From Prorocentrum cordatum (lineage: Eukaryota; Sar; Dinophyceae; Prorocentrales; Prorocentraceae): a stretch of 64,000 nt of DNA. Position numbers and translations under genes: made by a program. The DNA lies in NCBI GenBank assembly GCA_963575745.1, contig CAUYUJ010014625.1:1-64000 (forward strand). The letters run 5' to 3'. Of the stretch, positions 10,462 through 21,352 are shown piece by piece. Position 1 is the first letter of the stretch; the number at the start of each line of letters is the position of its first letter. The notes under the pieces are model-generated. The model ran no database searches and was not told where the DNA came from. It worked only from the letters and a program-made list of their open reading frames with translations.

Positions 10462-10911
10462 TCCATTTGTGAAAATGCTGCCAGCTTCCAAGCCTCAGGG
10501 TCATAAGTGGTGAGGAAGTGTCAGGCGAAACGACCGGCCTGCCCTTTCGACTGGCCTCGGTGAGCGACAGGGCGGAGTTATTTGTGGGGAGGACTTCGTT
10601 CCTGCCCTCCCCCCTCCCGCTGCCAACCTCGCGCCAGGGAGAGCCCGAGATACTGGCGGTGACGTGGCCGGCCCTGCTTATGGGGGCAGCTGCACGCGCG
10701 CCCACGATCCGAAGCGCTTCGATTGATTGGCCGGGGCCGCGATTCCGAGTCGGTCGGGTTCCGGCTGGGGGCCAGCCAGGGAGCCCGGGCGCGGTGATCC
10801 GATCTCGATCTGGTTCGGGACGATCCGCTGGCGATGCGATCCGATTTCGCGATTCGGTAGGGTGACCGAGCTCAGTGCAGCTGGCAGGAGGGCTTTGCGA
10901 GTTCAATGTCT
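10462..10911. other. Unassigned stretch with degenerate GATCCGATT repeats
   Basis: 10735-10870 holds degenerate CGATTC/GATCCG repeats of the kind also seen at 14521-14710. No coding feature is recognised. Confidence 0.5.
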
Positions 10912-11084
10912 AGAGCCCTGAGGGCACAGACAGAACCAGTGCCGCATCAGTTCCCATCTGCATTGCGTTTTCAGGTCTCCCCAACAAATGAACAACGCTA
11001 AAAACATGATGCGTTGTGTTAGCGTTTTCAGACATGTTTTTAGGGCTGTCTGCCTGAAAGCGCCAACGAAACGCCAAACAACGC
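10912..11084 (+). repeat. Left terminal direct repeat of the Penelope-like element
   Basis: 173 bp beginning AGAGCCCTGAGGGCA and ending CAAACAACGC, matching 13511-13683 without gaps. The first ATG of the leader ORF (10988) lies inside it. Confidence 0.9.
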
Positions 11085-11218
11085 CAGGAAAGGGCAGAGA
11101 TTTTTCGAACGAAGCTGGCAATCCCAAGGGGCAGGGCAAAGGCAAAGCAAAAGGGAAAGCAAAGAGTGGCGCTGGGAAACCGAGCGGATCCCAGAAAGGC
11201 AAGGGCGAAGGCAAATAG
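10988..11218 (+). CDS. Lys/Gly-rich leader ORF of the Penelope-like element
   Basis: 76 residues starting in the terminal repeat. The N-terminal half contains VSVFRHVFRAVCLKAPTKRQ. The C-terminal half is a basic low-complexity tail with GKGKAKGKAK-type repeats. The same kind of Lys/Gly coding continues in other frames to 11340, so it may be the start of one longer polyprotein joined to the RT before decay. A basic tail would fit RNA binding, but that is inference. Confidence 0.4.
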   Translation: MNNAKNMMRCVSVFRHVFRAVCLKAPTKRQTTPGKGRDFSNEAGNPKGQGKGKAKGKAKSGAGKPSGSQKGKGEGK

Positions 11219-11355
11219 CGTTACGACAAGAGTTGGAAAGGCAAAGGCAAGGAGAAGGACAAAGGTTCCAAAGGCGGAAAGACAGGATCAAACACTGGGA
11301 AAGGAAAAGGAGGCAAGACAAAGCAAAAGTGGCAGTGAAAGAACGTGCCACTCAG

Positions 11356-13258
11356 ATGTGTTGGAGAGTCATTGATGGGTTACCCATGGCTGACTTCAAA
11401 CGTCTTCTTTCGATTGGGAACACTACGCCAAAGCTGTATGTGTATGACATCGACCGCAAAGCTTGTTTCATCCCAGAGAAAGGGGAAATATCCTGGCTGG
11501 TGAAATTCCTGCTGAGTTACCACAGAAAGCACATTTTTAGGGGGACCGAGGCTCCTGACCTTGCACGAATTTCCACATGCTTGCGACAATGGGCGAACAA
11601 GCAGCACTGGATATTCTATTTTGGCGTCAACCAACCTTCGGCTCAGGGCGAAGATGTTGACGATAACCTGTTCAGACGGTTCCGCGCTAACTTTGCTTCC
11701 ACGCCCGAGTGTAACTTCCCCATCTCTGATTCGCAGAACGCTTTCATATCCGAAGTGGTTGACGGCGTTTGGCAAGAGTGCAGGCGTGCAAGAGGGAAGT
11801 TCTCAAGCAGACGTGCTTCCATCGCCAACTTTGCGAGGTGCACGGCTTGCATTCTCGATTCTCCGTCGAGGGGACATGGGCGTTTTGCCTACGGACAAGG
11901 ATGGGGGATTTTGCCTAATCAATAAGTGGGCCATCGTCCTAGAGAAAGTACGGTCGACTCAGAGTGACAAATACAGACAGTTGGAACACGACATGGCGGA
12001 TGAATATTTCGATGACTACCGGTCTGCAGTCCATGAGGCAGCAGGCGCCTTACAGGACAAGCGTTTCATCTTCGCTATGCTTTCGTGGGCAAGAGGTGGC
12101 GCAACGGGCATGGTATCCAATATGAAAGCCACCATCAAGTCTCACAAAGACGTCGGCGGAGTGGAACTCAAACCATTGCACGCATCCCCATGCAACCCCA
12201 TGAAAGGTGGAATGAAATTGGTGTCTGACACATTGAAGAAATTCATCAAGACGCAACCCCATATCTTACGAGACAGTAGAGACCTCCTGCAGCGCATCAA
12301 GTTCATGAAGTGCGCGGCCGATGACATCCTGATAAAGATAGACATCAAAGACTTCTACATGAGTGGTCAGCACAATGACCTCGTCGAGTACTCCAGCAGG
12401 GGCGTGCCAGAGGGCAGCTAAAGGATTGCCTTCAAAATTATGCTCCGAGCAATTCTGCGCAACCAGATTGTGCAAGTGGAAGGCGTGCCGAACTTTTCCT
12501 GGACAGCGAAGATAGGAACAGGCATGGGGCTCGGCTGTAGTGCAGACGTGAGCGATACTGCATTCCACTTCATGGTGGAGGAGGGGGTGATGAACAATGA
12601 ACGGTTTATGCAGAGATTTGGTATTCGATTCTGGGGACGTTTCAAAGATGATATTCTCCTTATCGCCAGCGGCGCAAACCGGACAAGAGTGGACCGACTG
12701 CTTGATAGATTGAGAAAGCAGAGCCGCTTCTTCAGGTTGAAGACGGAATCTGTTTCCGAGATCTCGGCCGTCATGTTAGACGTGGTGTTGTATAAGGGCG
12801 TGCGGTGGCACCACGCTGGATTTCTTGATTTCCGCGCGCATGTGAAGCCAATGTCCCTCTACACCCCTCTCCTCTGTTCCAGTGCTCGTCCCACGCACGT
12901 GCATGCAGCGTGGCCTAAAAGCATGGTCAGGCGTTCTACAGAACTGTGCAGCAACTCTCGCATTGCACGGGAGATGGTGCAGTCCTTTTCGCGGCAGTGC
13001 GTTTCAACGAACGGTAGTTTGCCCAGCCCCAGCAATGACCGAACGGTGCGTACCCCGAGCGACCAGGTGCAGTCTTTTTTAGTCCTCCCTTACCACGGCG
13101 AATGGGAATTCGCCCGTTCCCAAAGGGTGGTGAATATTTGCAGGGGTGTGGGGGTGAGAGTGCGGTTTTCGTTGAAACCTTGCTCCAGACATCTCCTGCG
13201 CCGTCTTGTAGACGTCAACAGGCCCGAGGCCAATACGGTTCTGGACGTGTTTCAATAA
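11356..13258 (+). pseudogene. Penelope-like reverse transcriptase, broken
   Basis: Reading starts at ATG 11356 (MCWRVIDGLPMADFK). The first 150 residues are an N-terminal region without a known fold. One frameshift between about 11780 and 11875 moves to the frame that holds LPTDKDGGFCLINK, a counterpart of the ADKGG motif. Next come IKSHKD (KVHK-like), IKIDIKDFYMSG (motif A, catalytic Asp at 12341-12343), an in-frame TAA at 12419-12421, GTGMGLGCSADVSD (motif B), RFKDDILLIA (motif C, Asp-Asp at 12647-12652) and MLDVVLYK (FLDV-like motif). The C-terminus HAAWPKSMVRRSTELCSNS matches the thumb region. Catalytic residues are intact, so only the shift and the stop disable it. A telomerase-like RT is less likely because of the SHKD and LDV motifs and the terminal repeats. 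Confidence 0.75.
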
Positions 13259-13510
13259 GTGAGTTAACGGTTGGTCGGTTGGGGTAGGTGGCGGTTTCGT
13301 AGCTTAGCTTTTGGGCGCAAGAGCCCATCAGGGAGCAAATTGTACAAGCCAGTCGTAGCAATCTGGTTCCCCTGAGCTGTGACGTATGCGCATGCGTAGC
13401 CGTTTGGGCCCAGAGCGCTCAGCGAGCGAGGCCACTTGCAGGTTTCGCAAAGTCCTGCAGGGCCAATTCATTGCGAAGTTGGAAAACATTCTATTCATCA
13501 CATCGTCTCC

Positions 13511-13683
13511 AGAGCCCTGAGGGCATAGACAGAACCAGTGCCGCATCAGTTCCCATCTGCATTGCGTTTTCAGGTCTCCCCAACAAATGAACAACGCTAA
13601 ACACATGATGCGTTGTGTTAGCGTTTTCAGACATGTTTTTAGGGTTGTCAGCCTGAAAGCGCCAACGAAACGCCAAACAACGC
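13511..13683 (+). repeat. Right terminal direct repeat of the Penelope-like element
   Basis: Second copy of the 173-bp repeat. It is preceded by GGCCAATTCATTGCGAAGTT and followed by an A/C-rich segment (CAAACAACAACAAAACAATC). Confidence 0.9.
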
Positions 13684-14255
13684 AAACAACAACAAAACAA
13701 TCAACAGCCCACCAAGCGCTAACAACACGTAGCGTTGTTTGAACGTCTTCAGCTTGCCAAGAGCCAAAAAGTATAACATGTAGAGAATGAAAGAACAATA
13801 AGAAGGAACACAAAAAAAACGCCCAGGGTGGTTTTAAGGCGAGCCAAGATTTGAGAAAGGTAGACTGCAAGATCCACAAAATGGCGGTGCTGTTGTTCTC
13901 TCGTGCAGGGCAGGGCGCGAACTCAGCGCGTGCAGCTCCAGCTCCCAACCAACGAATGTAGCGTATCATCAGGCGTGCTTTGGGCCAAGACGGCGTGCAG
14001 GCCGAACTTGTTCCAGACAGGGTGATTGACTTTGCGACACAAGCCAGTGTAGTACTGAGCAGCGTTGTAGACAGGCACGACGCACCGCACAAGCCGATAG
14101 CGAGGGGGTACAACTCGCCACCCCCATGGTGATCGGATGTTTACTCTCGAGAAACGCAGCGGTTGGCAGAAGTGAAGACCGGGCGAAGTAATCGCAACCA
14201 AAATAATTAGCGTCACAAGCATGGTCAAGGCACCAAGCAGCATGTACCCATCGCG
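13684..14255. other. Unassigned flank
   Basis: No feature supported beyond an A/C-rich segment after the retroelement and scattered small ORFs. Confidence 0.5.
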
Positions 14256-14945
14256 TTGCAGCTTCCCCACCCCCTTCTCCTCCGACATCCTCCCTCCCCC
14301 CCCTCCTCCTCCTTCTCCTCCTCCTCCTATTTCTCCTCCTCCCCCGCCTCATTCTCCGCCATCCCCTCACACCTTCCCTCCCTCTCATTTTCCTCCTTCC
14401 TCTCCACTTCCTGGGCCAACCCCCTCCTCGCATCTGTCCTCTTCTGTTTCTCTCCCTCCTCGCCCTTCATACCTCTCCTCGTTCTGCTCCCTTCCCATCC
14501 CTGACTTTCCAGGGTCCATGCCGATCTCATATTTCCGATTCGGTTTCGAGTTCGTTGGGCTCGATCTGACTGGAATTCGATGTTTCAGCGATCCGATGCG
14601 GCCCGATGCTTGCATGGAGTTGCCGTGCGTAGATGATCTTGTCTGGGCTCGGTCAAACGCACATTCCGATTCGATCCGATGTCCCGATTCAATATTGATT
14701 GATCTTGCCCGTCCCAATTTCTCTAGTCTCCTTGTTTTCGGCTGTCTCCTCTGTCCAGGCTCGGGGGGAAGTGGAGGAGTGGAGGGGGGAGGGAGGAGGA
14801 GGGAGGAGAAGGAGAACGAGCACTAGGAAAAGGGAGGTGGACTGGGGGGGAGGAAGAGGAGGAGGAATGAGGGAGGAGGGAGGAGGAGGAGGAGGAGGAG
14901 GAGGAGGAGGAGGAGGAGGAGGAGGAGGAGGAGGAGGAGGGGGAG
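14256..14945. repeat. Pyrimidine tract, degenerate CGATTC repeats, then GGA array
   Basis: 14256-14520 is CTC/CCT rich on the plus strand. 14521-14710 has spaced CGATTCG, GATCCGATG and CCGATTC words. 14760-14945 is GGA rich, with a pure (GGA)n near 14877-14940. The two outer tracts are roughly complementary and could pair across about 500 bp. Confidence 0.7.
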
Positions 14946-15107
14946 GCGGACGTGCCCGGAGGTCTCTGGAGTCTGCATGTCGTCGGAGATCCCCGGAGGC
15001 CTCCGCTGACCCCGGGCCCCCCCCCCCCGTGGTTCCGGGAGGCCTCGGAAGGCCCTCGGAGGCCCAGAACGAGCTGGAAGTGTCTCCCGCTCCCGCTCAG
15101 GGGATCC

Positions 15108-15297
15108 CCAATCAGTGCTTGCACTGAAGGGGTCCTAGCGGAAGTTGAAAGATTTGGCGAAAGTTCCCCGCCGATTTTGGTCGCACGCTGGGTTCCCGGG
15201 TTCCCGGTTCCAGGTTCCCGGGTTCCCGGTTATTGGTTCCGGGCAGATTTCGGTGGGTTCTGGGTTCCCGGGCTCCCGGGTTCCCGGTCGATCCCTT
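15108..15297 (+). repeat. Dispersed repeat R15, copy a
   Basis: Begins CCAATCAGTGCTTGCACTGA, then AAGATTTGGCGAAAGT, GATTTTGGTCGCACGCTGG and GGTTCCCGG subrepeats. An inverted copy lies at 35694-35890. The first 110 bp are the best conserved part. Confidence 0.85.
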
Positions 15298-15780
15298 CAG
15301 CGAAAACCATCCACTGATTGGGGTTTTTCTCTGGTGTAATTAGCATTCGTGTGTTTATTGGTTGCGATTCGTATCATTACACGCCAGTCGTTGAAAGTAG
15401 TTACGGTGGGGGCGTTCGTTCAGGAACGTGCCCAGGAGGCTTCAGACCCTGGAGGGTTCCGTATCTGATGAGGGCGGCGGTGATATGCATGGCTAATCCA
15501 CGATTGGCTTTCCACTGGCTTCCAGATCCTGGATCCCTTATCGAAGGTTTCCTTATCCAATGCCATGACCGTGATTGTGGATTCCCAGATCCCAATGTAT
15601 TTCAAGCGCCTTCCTACTTCAAGAATCGGCATGTTTGGGCTGCGTTGTGTTAACCGCATCCAGCCTTTAAGGACCCCCCCACACCACCACCACCCCTCAT
15701 CCGGTGAAAGTATAACGCATCCGGCACCCTGGAAGCGTTACCTCGGCGCCGGGGGAGCCCGCAGAGAGCGCTCGGGGCCA
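15298..15780. other. Unassigned stretch
   Basis: No repeat or gene recognised in about 480 bp. Confidence 0.4.
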
Positions 15781-15784
15781 AGCT

Positions 15785-15875
15785 AAGCCTCGCTGAGCCC
15801 TGCTAGCTCCCGCTAAGCCCTGCTAAGCAATGATAAGCCAGGCTCGCCACCTGCTGAGCCCTGCTAAGCCCATGC
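15785..15875. repeat. GCTAAGCCCT decamer repeat
   Basis: About nine degenerate copies of GCTAAGCCCT/GCTGAGCCCT. Confidence 0.8.
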
Positions 15876-16049
15876 CAGGCCTTGCTGCTGCTGGGGAATG
15901 GACAGCATATCCAAAGGCATCCCCAAGGATTTCTTCTTGCGCGTCGCGCGGCGCGCGACGTGCCACGGAATATTTCCCAACCATCCTGTGGTGTTGGGTC
16001 TTCGTTTTGAAGAGACGGTCCCCGCGTTCCTCTTCTCCTCCTCTGCCCC

Positions 16050-16890
16050 CTCCTCCTCTCCACCGCCCGCATGCGTTCCCCACACCCATTTCGGCACATC
16101 CCTCACACGTTTCGTGGCCCCATCCAGAGTTCCACCGAAGCCCCCAGTGGGACCGCCCGCATGCGTCCCCCGCACCCAATTTGGCATTTTCACCCACCCA
16201 GTACAGCGTTTCGTGACCCCATAGGGAGCCCCACCGAAGCCCCCAGTGGGACCGCCCGCATGCGTCCCCCACATCCAACTTGGCATTTTCACCCACCCTG
16301 TACAGCGTTTCGTGGCCCCATAGGGAGCCTGTCACCCACCCAGTACAACGCTCCGTGGCCCCATAGGGAGCTCCACCGAAGCCCCATATGGGACCGCCCG
16401 CGTGCGTCACCATGCCCAATTTGGCATTTACACATGCCCAGTACAGCGCTCCGTGGCCCCATAGGGAGCTCCACCGAAGCCCCAAGCGGGACCGCCCGCA
16501 TGCGTCCCCCAAAGAGAGCTCCACCGAAGCCTCCGGGGGCATCGCCCGCACGCGTCCCCCACACCAAATTTGGCATTTTCACAAACCCAGTACAGCGCTT
16601 CGTGGCCCCATGGGGAGCCCCACCGAAGCCCCCAGTGGGGCCGCCCGCATGCGTCCCCCACACCCAATGTTCACCCACCCTTTACAACGCTTCGCGGCCC
16701 CATGGGGAGCTCCACCGAAGCCCTCAATGGGACCTCCCGCATGCGTCCCACACGCCTATTTTTGTATTTTCCACCCGCCCAGTGCAACGCTTCGTGGCCT
16801 CATAGGGAGCTTCACCGACGGCCCCAGTGCTACCGCCCGCATGCGTTCCTTCCCTGCCCAGCGCAGCGCTTCGTGGCCCCATAGGGATCT
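16050..16890. repeat. About 100-bp tandem repeat
   Basis: Eight to nine units marked by ACCGCCCGCATGCGT, CAATTTGGCATTTTCAC, CAGTACAGCG and CGTGGCCCCATAGGGAGC. Unit ends fall near 16063, 16152, 16254, 16396, 16492, 16552, 16640, 16737 and 16833, with one short unit at 16492-16552. Confidence 0.9.
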
Positions 16891-17276
16891 TCACCGAAGA
16901 AGATATTCACAACTGCGGTACCCACAACTTCATATGGTTGGGTCCTTCGCCAGGATAATGTTTTTTGATGCGTGCGAGGTGCTAAAGATATCGCTCTGCG
17001 AAAACGACCCCCTGAAACTATTAAATCTTGGTGCGGTGCTAACGATAACCCCGGGGGGGTCTTAAAGGCTTGCCGGGGTTATTCTCCTGGAGGGCCTGAG
17101 CCCAGTCTGCTTTATCCGCCTTCCTACTTGATGTGTTTACCGACTTCTTCCGACCGAGGTGTATGTTTACTGATCAGGGTGAGGGGGCCGAACGGTCTTT
17201 CTCTGTCCCTGGGCGCGTGGCGGAAAGGGGGTTCCGCGGTGCGAATTGTTGTTGATGTTGTTATGATTGTTGAATC
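16891..17276. other. Unassigned stretch before the first E1 module
   Basis: Mixed-composition DNA with a short CCCCGGGGGGG segment near 17051. No coding signal recognised. It ends in a (GTT) tract at 17248-17265. Confidence 0.4.
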
Positions 17277-17690
17277 CTCACTCCGGAAGAATGATTATTG
17301 TTGATCCCCCCCCACCGGTGCATACCGTTTTTTCTCAATCGAAGTGTGCCCCTCGACGCTCGCACCCTGTTTTTTGACAGGGAATTTCTTGATGCTCAAA
17401 CTAGGCCCCTGGCCCCCGGGTTACAACAACAACGGCTCCCGCCTGAGACTTCCTTACAATTCAGTCAGGACCCCCGTTCCCGCCCGAGACTTCCTCGCAT
17501 TGTATTCAGGAATCGCGCTCTCGCTTGGGAGTTCCTTACAATCTATTCAGGAATCGCCCTCCCGGCTCTCTGGAGTCGCGCTCTCGCTGGAGACTTGCTT
17601 GCAACTTACTGAAGAATGGCCTTGCGTTGGAATTTCTTGCAATTTGCCCAAGCGCCGCGCTCCCGACACCCAGGCACCCAGGAGTCGCGC
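17277..17690 (+). repeat. Module E1, copy a
   Basis: Starts at the AT junction (GAAGAATGATTATTGTTGAT), then CACCGGTGCATACCG, CTCGACGCTCGCACCCTG and subrepeats of the type ACTTCCTTACAATT..AGTCAGGA spaced 31-45 bp. Related copies start at 21463, 26236 and 31483. Confidence 0.85.
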
Positions 17691-17694
17691 CCGT

Positions 17695-17960
17695 TGTGGC
17701 CCCATGTGCATGCCCTTCGTGGCCCCGCTGTCGCCATTTGTGTCCCCCTCACTGTCCTACGTGGCCCAGTTGCTACCCTCAGTGGCCCCATAGTTGCCTT
17801 CTGTGGCCCCGCATTATCTGCACTTCGTGGCCCCCGCTCGTTCGCGCTCTTCGTGGCCCCATACGCATTCCCTTCGTGTCCCCGCTGTCTCCCTTCGTGG
17901 CCTACTTCGTGCCCTTCGTGGCCCTGCTGTCGTTCTCTCTCGCTCTCGCTTTCGCTCGCC
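17695..17960. repeat. CTTCGTGGCCCC minisatellite
   Basis: Degenerate units of 15-30 bp around CTTCGTGGCCCC, followed by CT and GTC triplet tracts to about 18030. A longer relative is at 28680-29610. Confidence 0.85.
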
Positions 17961-17989
17961 GTCGTCGTCGTCGTCGCCGTCGTCTTCGA

Positions 17990-18031
<42 letters not shown>

Positions 18032-18123
18032 GGTCGGTCCCCTGTCCGTCCCTCTTGGGGTCGGGCCGACGGTCCGCGGCCGCCCCGCCGCTTGCCAGGG
18101 CCCGGCCTGCAGGGAAGAAAGGT

Positions 18124-18240
18124 GTACCCCCCAAAAGGGGTTCGACCGAAGACGAAGAGGGCGGGTATCGAGGGTTTGGGAAATACGCGGTATTGGACAC
18201 TTCAGCATATAAGGGCGAACAGTCTTAAAATTAGCGTTGC
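18124..18240 (+). repeat. Module M2, copy a
   Basis: CCCCCCAAAAGGGG hairpin, GAAGACGAAGAGGGCGGGTA, TCGAGGGTTTGGGAAA and finally GCGAACAGTCTTAAAATTAG, running into (GTT)n. Copies: 29846-29960 and 32615-32730. Confidence 0.85.
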
Positions 18241-18267
18241 TGTTGTTGTTGTTGTTGTTGTTGTTGA

Positions 18268-18775
18268 ACACTATTACTTCTAAAGAATTATTATTGTTGG
18301 ACCCCCTGGTGCACGCCCCCCGCCCAAAACCTAGGCCGCAGCTACATTTTCATCATTTTTCTGCGAAAGCTTCAGAAAAGTGGATTACCCCCGGATCCGG
18401 TTTTTTGTTGACGCTCGTTTTCCCTTGCAAAAAACAATAGAAAATGAAAATTCTTGTTCTTAGTTGATCAAATTTCAAGAATCCCTTGCAAAAAATAAGG
18501 TAAAGTGGACATTCGCGCTCGCAAGACGAAATCCTTCCAAAACCTTAGGTTTCGTAGCGATTTTAACATAAAAACATCAAAAACCCAATGGTTTTTTAAG
18601 AAAAATTGTCAAAATGTCCTTCCGCGCGCTCTTGCGGATTCATAGGAAACACACCACTTTTTAAACATTTCTGTCAAAAGGGTCTTTGCGTGCTACTTCT
18701 TCAGGTGCTTTGAACTTCTCCAACAACGGTTGCGCGCCTGCGAGGGCCACCATCCCTTGCAAAAAATGAGACGAA
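18268..18775 (+). repeat. Module F2, copy a
   Basis: AT-richer repeat that begins at the AT junction and contains CCTAGGCCGCAGCTACATTT, CCCTTGCAAAAAACAATAG, TTGCAAAAAATAAGGTAAAG and GACGAAATCCTTCCAAAACC. It is close to 24225-24710 over about 450 bp and lies upstream of the intact gene at 19338. Confidence 0.85.
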
Positions 18776-18934
18776 GTGCACATGCGCGCGGCCGCCGCGC
18801 GCGCATGTCGAAATCCTGCCAAACACAATGGGTTTTCAATAATTTCAAGATGCGATGTTCAGAAAACATATGAAAACGCACTACTTTCTCATCCGAAAAA
18901 TCTCGAAATCCATTCGCGGTCTCTTGATGAATCT

Positions 18935-19265
18935 TTAAAACCCAAGATGGCCCCAACAGGCGCGCAAGATGGCCCCAAGAGGCGTCCATGAGGCCCAAAG
19001 AGGCGCCCAAGATGGTCCCAAGAGGCTTCAAGAGGACTCCAAGAGGCCCCCAAGAGGTTCCAGAGAGGCTCCAAGGTGGCTCCAAGAGACCCCCAAGATG
19101 GCCCCAGGAGGCGTTCTAGAGGCCCCAAGAGTCCGCCGTGAGGGTCCAATAAGCCCCCAAGAGGCCCCAAGATGGTTCCAAGGAGCCCCCCAAAGGCTCT
19201 CAAGTGGACCCCAAACCGCGCCAGGAGGCTTCCCCCCTTCCCCAAGAGGACCCCAAGCGGCCCCA
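18935..19265. repeat. CCAAGAGGCCCC minisatellite
   Basis: Reverse-orientation member of the CTTGGGGCC family. It keeps the gene's frame open upstream to 18969, but those residues are repeat-encoded and not credited to the protein. Confidence 0.85.
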
Positions 19266-19337
19266 GGAAGGCCCCCGACTGCTGACGCACATATCCGTAG
19301 CCATCTCGGATCAAGGTATCGCCTGTGTTCTTGGATC

Positions 19338-20558
19338 ATGGCTTTGACGGCGAAAGACCTTCACGAGCAGTATGGCCCTGAGCTGTCGCGGCCTCCCTTG
19401 GCCGACTGCGAGAGTGCGTATTATTTGCATCAGGCGCTCCGGGCAAAGGGTATCAATGCTAGTCACCAGGCGTGCAAGACTTGGTGGGCCAAGTATCGGG
19501 TTGTGACTGGCACGGTCAGTATTTCTAGCGCCAAGGAGCTGGAGGAGCAGCACGGCTCTGCCATCCGCCACCTGGGCATTGAGTATAATACCGCTTTCAA
19601 ATTATGCCGGGCGCTCCGACAGTTGGATCCACCACTGTATGTGCCAGATAGGGTCGCAGTGAGCTCGAGTATGGATCGCTGGCATACGCCACCCGGCCAC
19701 GAGGCGTATGCACGCCGCTGGTTGAAGCAGTGTGGCTCGGAAAGGTGGTTCGCGTGCGGTATCTTCTTCCCTCTTCTATGGGAGGGTGTTACGGGCGTGT
19801 GCCTCGCCGTATCGAGCGGTATGTCCACGGGGCAGTCGAAGATCAACAACGACCCGGAGTACCAGCACAGTATGGGGGGCATCGCCGAGCCCGAATGGCT
19901 GTACTTCGACGCGTACTTTTACGCGAACGCGGTATTCGGGAACTTCTCGGTATTCCAGGATGAGAGGCTTGGGAAGCCCATTGGCTACCTTGTGCACGTA
20001 TTCGACACGCTGTGCACCGCAGCAGGTATCGTCGCCTGGAAAGCCAACCTCTTCGTCCACCCGGGCCAGTGGGTGTATCGCAGTATGCGGTATTTGCTCG
20101 GTCAGCTCGCTATTCCCATTCATGCGGAGATCGTATCCGGCCTCTCCTACAGGGCCCTGGCCACCTTGGACGTATTCATTGCGTACCACGCGGCCTTCAT
20201 GGGTACGGACCCGCAGAAAATGGCCCTTTGGAACGTATCCCCTGAGGTCGGCACAGAGATCACGTATCCGCGTCAAGACCAGTGGTGGTGGTTGCCCGTA
20301 TGGCGGTCGTATGGTCAGAGCGACGAGCTTCCGAACATGCTCGATTACCAGGCCTTGCCACCGCAGGTCCACAACGTGCTCGCGGTAGCACTGCCGTATG
20401 CAAGCACCGGCCTTCCCGCCAGCAGGCGCATCGGCAATCTCATTGGGCATCTGGGACCGCACGGGTATCAGCCAGGCCCGCACGTGTATCAGCCAGGCAG
20501 CCGGGCACCCACGCGCCCGCTCCGCGCCATCGCAGACGACGATGCGTCGCGCCTTTAG
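19338..20558 (+). CDS. Intact member of an unrecognised gene family, GTAT-saturated
   Basis: 406 residues from ATG 19338, chosen because everything upstream in frame is minisatellite. Function unknown. Residues 1-110 hold two related segments of about 50 residues: KDLHEQYGPEL..ESAYYLHQALR and KELEEQHGSAI..NTAFKLCRALR, the first ending in WWAKYR, as in a small repeated helical domain. The rest is aromatic-rich: WFACGIFFPLLWEGVTG, YFDAYFYANAVFGNFSVF, WVYRSMRYLL, EIVSGLSYRALATLDVF, KMALWNVSPEV, WLPVWRSYGQ. About half of the C-terminal region is identical to the truncated copy at 24732-25406, with the Trp, Gly and Ser-Gly-Leu-Ser-Tyr positions kept, so the protein has been under selection. There is no signal peptide or clear membrane helix. 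The coding DNA contains about 30 GTAT words in all three codon phases where about three are expected. It sits between modules F2 and B of a tandem array and shows no intron. Confidence 0.6.
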   Translation: MALTAKDLHEQYGPELSRPPLADCESAYYLHQALRAKGINASHQACKTWWAKYRVVTGTVSISSAKELEEQHGSAIRHLGIEYNTAFKLCRALRQLDPPLYVPDRVAVSSSMDRWHTPPGHEAYARRWLKQCGSERWFACGIFFPLLWEGVTGVCLAVSSGMSTGQSKINNDPEYQHSMGGIAEPEWLYFDAYFYANAVFGNFSVFQDERLGKPIGYLVHVFDTLCTAAGIVAWKANLFVHPGQWVYRSMRYLLGQLAIPIHAEIVSGLSYRALATLDVFIAYHAAFMGTDPQKMALWNVSPEVGTEITYPRQDQWWWLPVWRSYGQSDELPNMLDYQALPPQVHNVLAVALPYASTGLPASRRIGNLIGHLGPHGYQPGPHVYQPGSRAPTRPLRAIADDDASRL

Positions 20559-21121
20559 TATGCTTCTGGATGCGAAGACCATTCGGTTGAGTATACCCCT
20601 ACGTGTGACTGGACCTGTTTGCGAAAGCAGGAGAAAGTATGGCACCCCTTTGTGTCCAGAGCCGCGCCGTCTGCGTTCTTCCTTTCTCGCTTCTCTCCTT
20701 TCCTCCTTGTCCTGCTCCTCCTCCCCCTCTTCCGCCTTGGAGCCGTATTGGAACTGTCGATGGCCATCTCCCTTTCTCCCTCGCATGTCTGCTTGTACAT
20801 ACGTATAATTTCAGAACTTACCGTGCATGCGATCGTTTACAACATGGTGGACCGTGCGTATGTCACGAACCTTGTATACATGTGTTTCTCTCCCTCCGTC
20901 TGGCTGTGCACGCGCGCGTTGGGCACTGAGAGTTAGGATCATAGCGCCATGAGTCTATGAGCAATGCATGCGTCATCCTTGGGACTGTATAACATCAGTG
21001 TAACACATGTACTTCTGTAATCGCATCCCCACGAATTTGCCCCAAAAATGTGACCAACTATCTTGGCACTGCGTACCATCTCACGTGTACCGTGTACCAC
21101 ATCATATGTAACAGATGTGAT
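20559..21121 (+). other. 3' region of the intact family gene
   Basis: Contains TTCTCTCCTTTCCTCCTTGT and a CCTCCTC tract that also follow the second gene copy (25460-25510), then GTGTACC/CATATG words at 21068-21115 matching 25840-25880. GTAT words remain frequent to about 20880. This is probably transcribed 3' sequence shared by the family. Confidence 0.5.
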
Positions 21122-21352
21122 CAACCTCTGTGGGTGTGTACCCCACGCCAGTGTAGTAGCCAGGGTCGTCCGCACGCCACGAAGTGAAGTGTCCCAACGT
21201 CATAGGGCGGGAAGCTGGGTGTGGGTGGTCTCGAAGAGTCGTTTGGATATTTGGTAGAGCTTGAACGGCCCCACCACGAAGTGGGGGTATTGGCTGGTGT
21301 CGCAAGAAAACCCTGGCACTGGGGAGAACACTGAGCGTTCGGGTAAAATGAT

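Larger units (their letters stand above)
10912..13683 (+). mobile_element. Penelope-like retroelement with direct terminal repeats
   Basis: A 2.77-kb unit bounded by 173-bp direct repeats (10912-11084 and 13511-13683) that differ at only four positions by eye. Inside are a Lys/Gly-rich leader ORF and a reverse transcriptase with Penelope-type motifs. Direct terminal repeats (pseudo-LTRs) are typical of Penelope-like elements. No GIY-YIG endonuclease region is seen after the RT, so this is either an endonuclease-lacking type or a shortened copy. The near-identical repeats suggest recent insertion, yet the RT is already broken by a frameshift and a stop. Confidence 0.75.

Noticed and set aside
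10912-11084. Hammerhead ribozyme in the Penelope-like terminal repeat
   Set aside because: The minus strand has CTGATGC but not the CTGANGA core with a matching GAAA in the right order. A covariance search would be needed to claim one.
16050-16890. ORFs of 130-250 codons over the 100-bp repeat
   Set aside because: Repeat translations in opposite strands with no domain.
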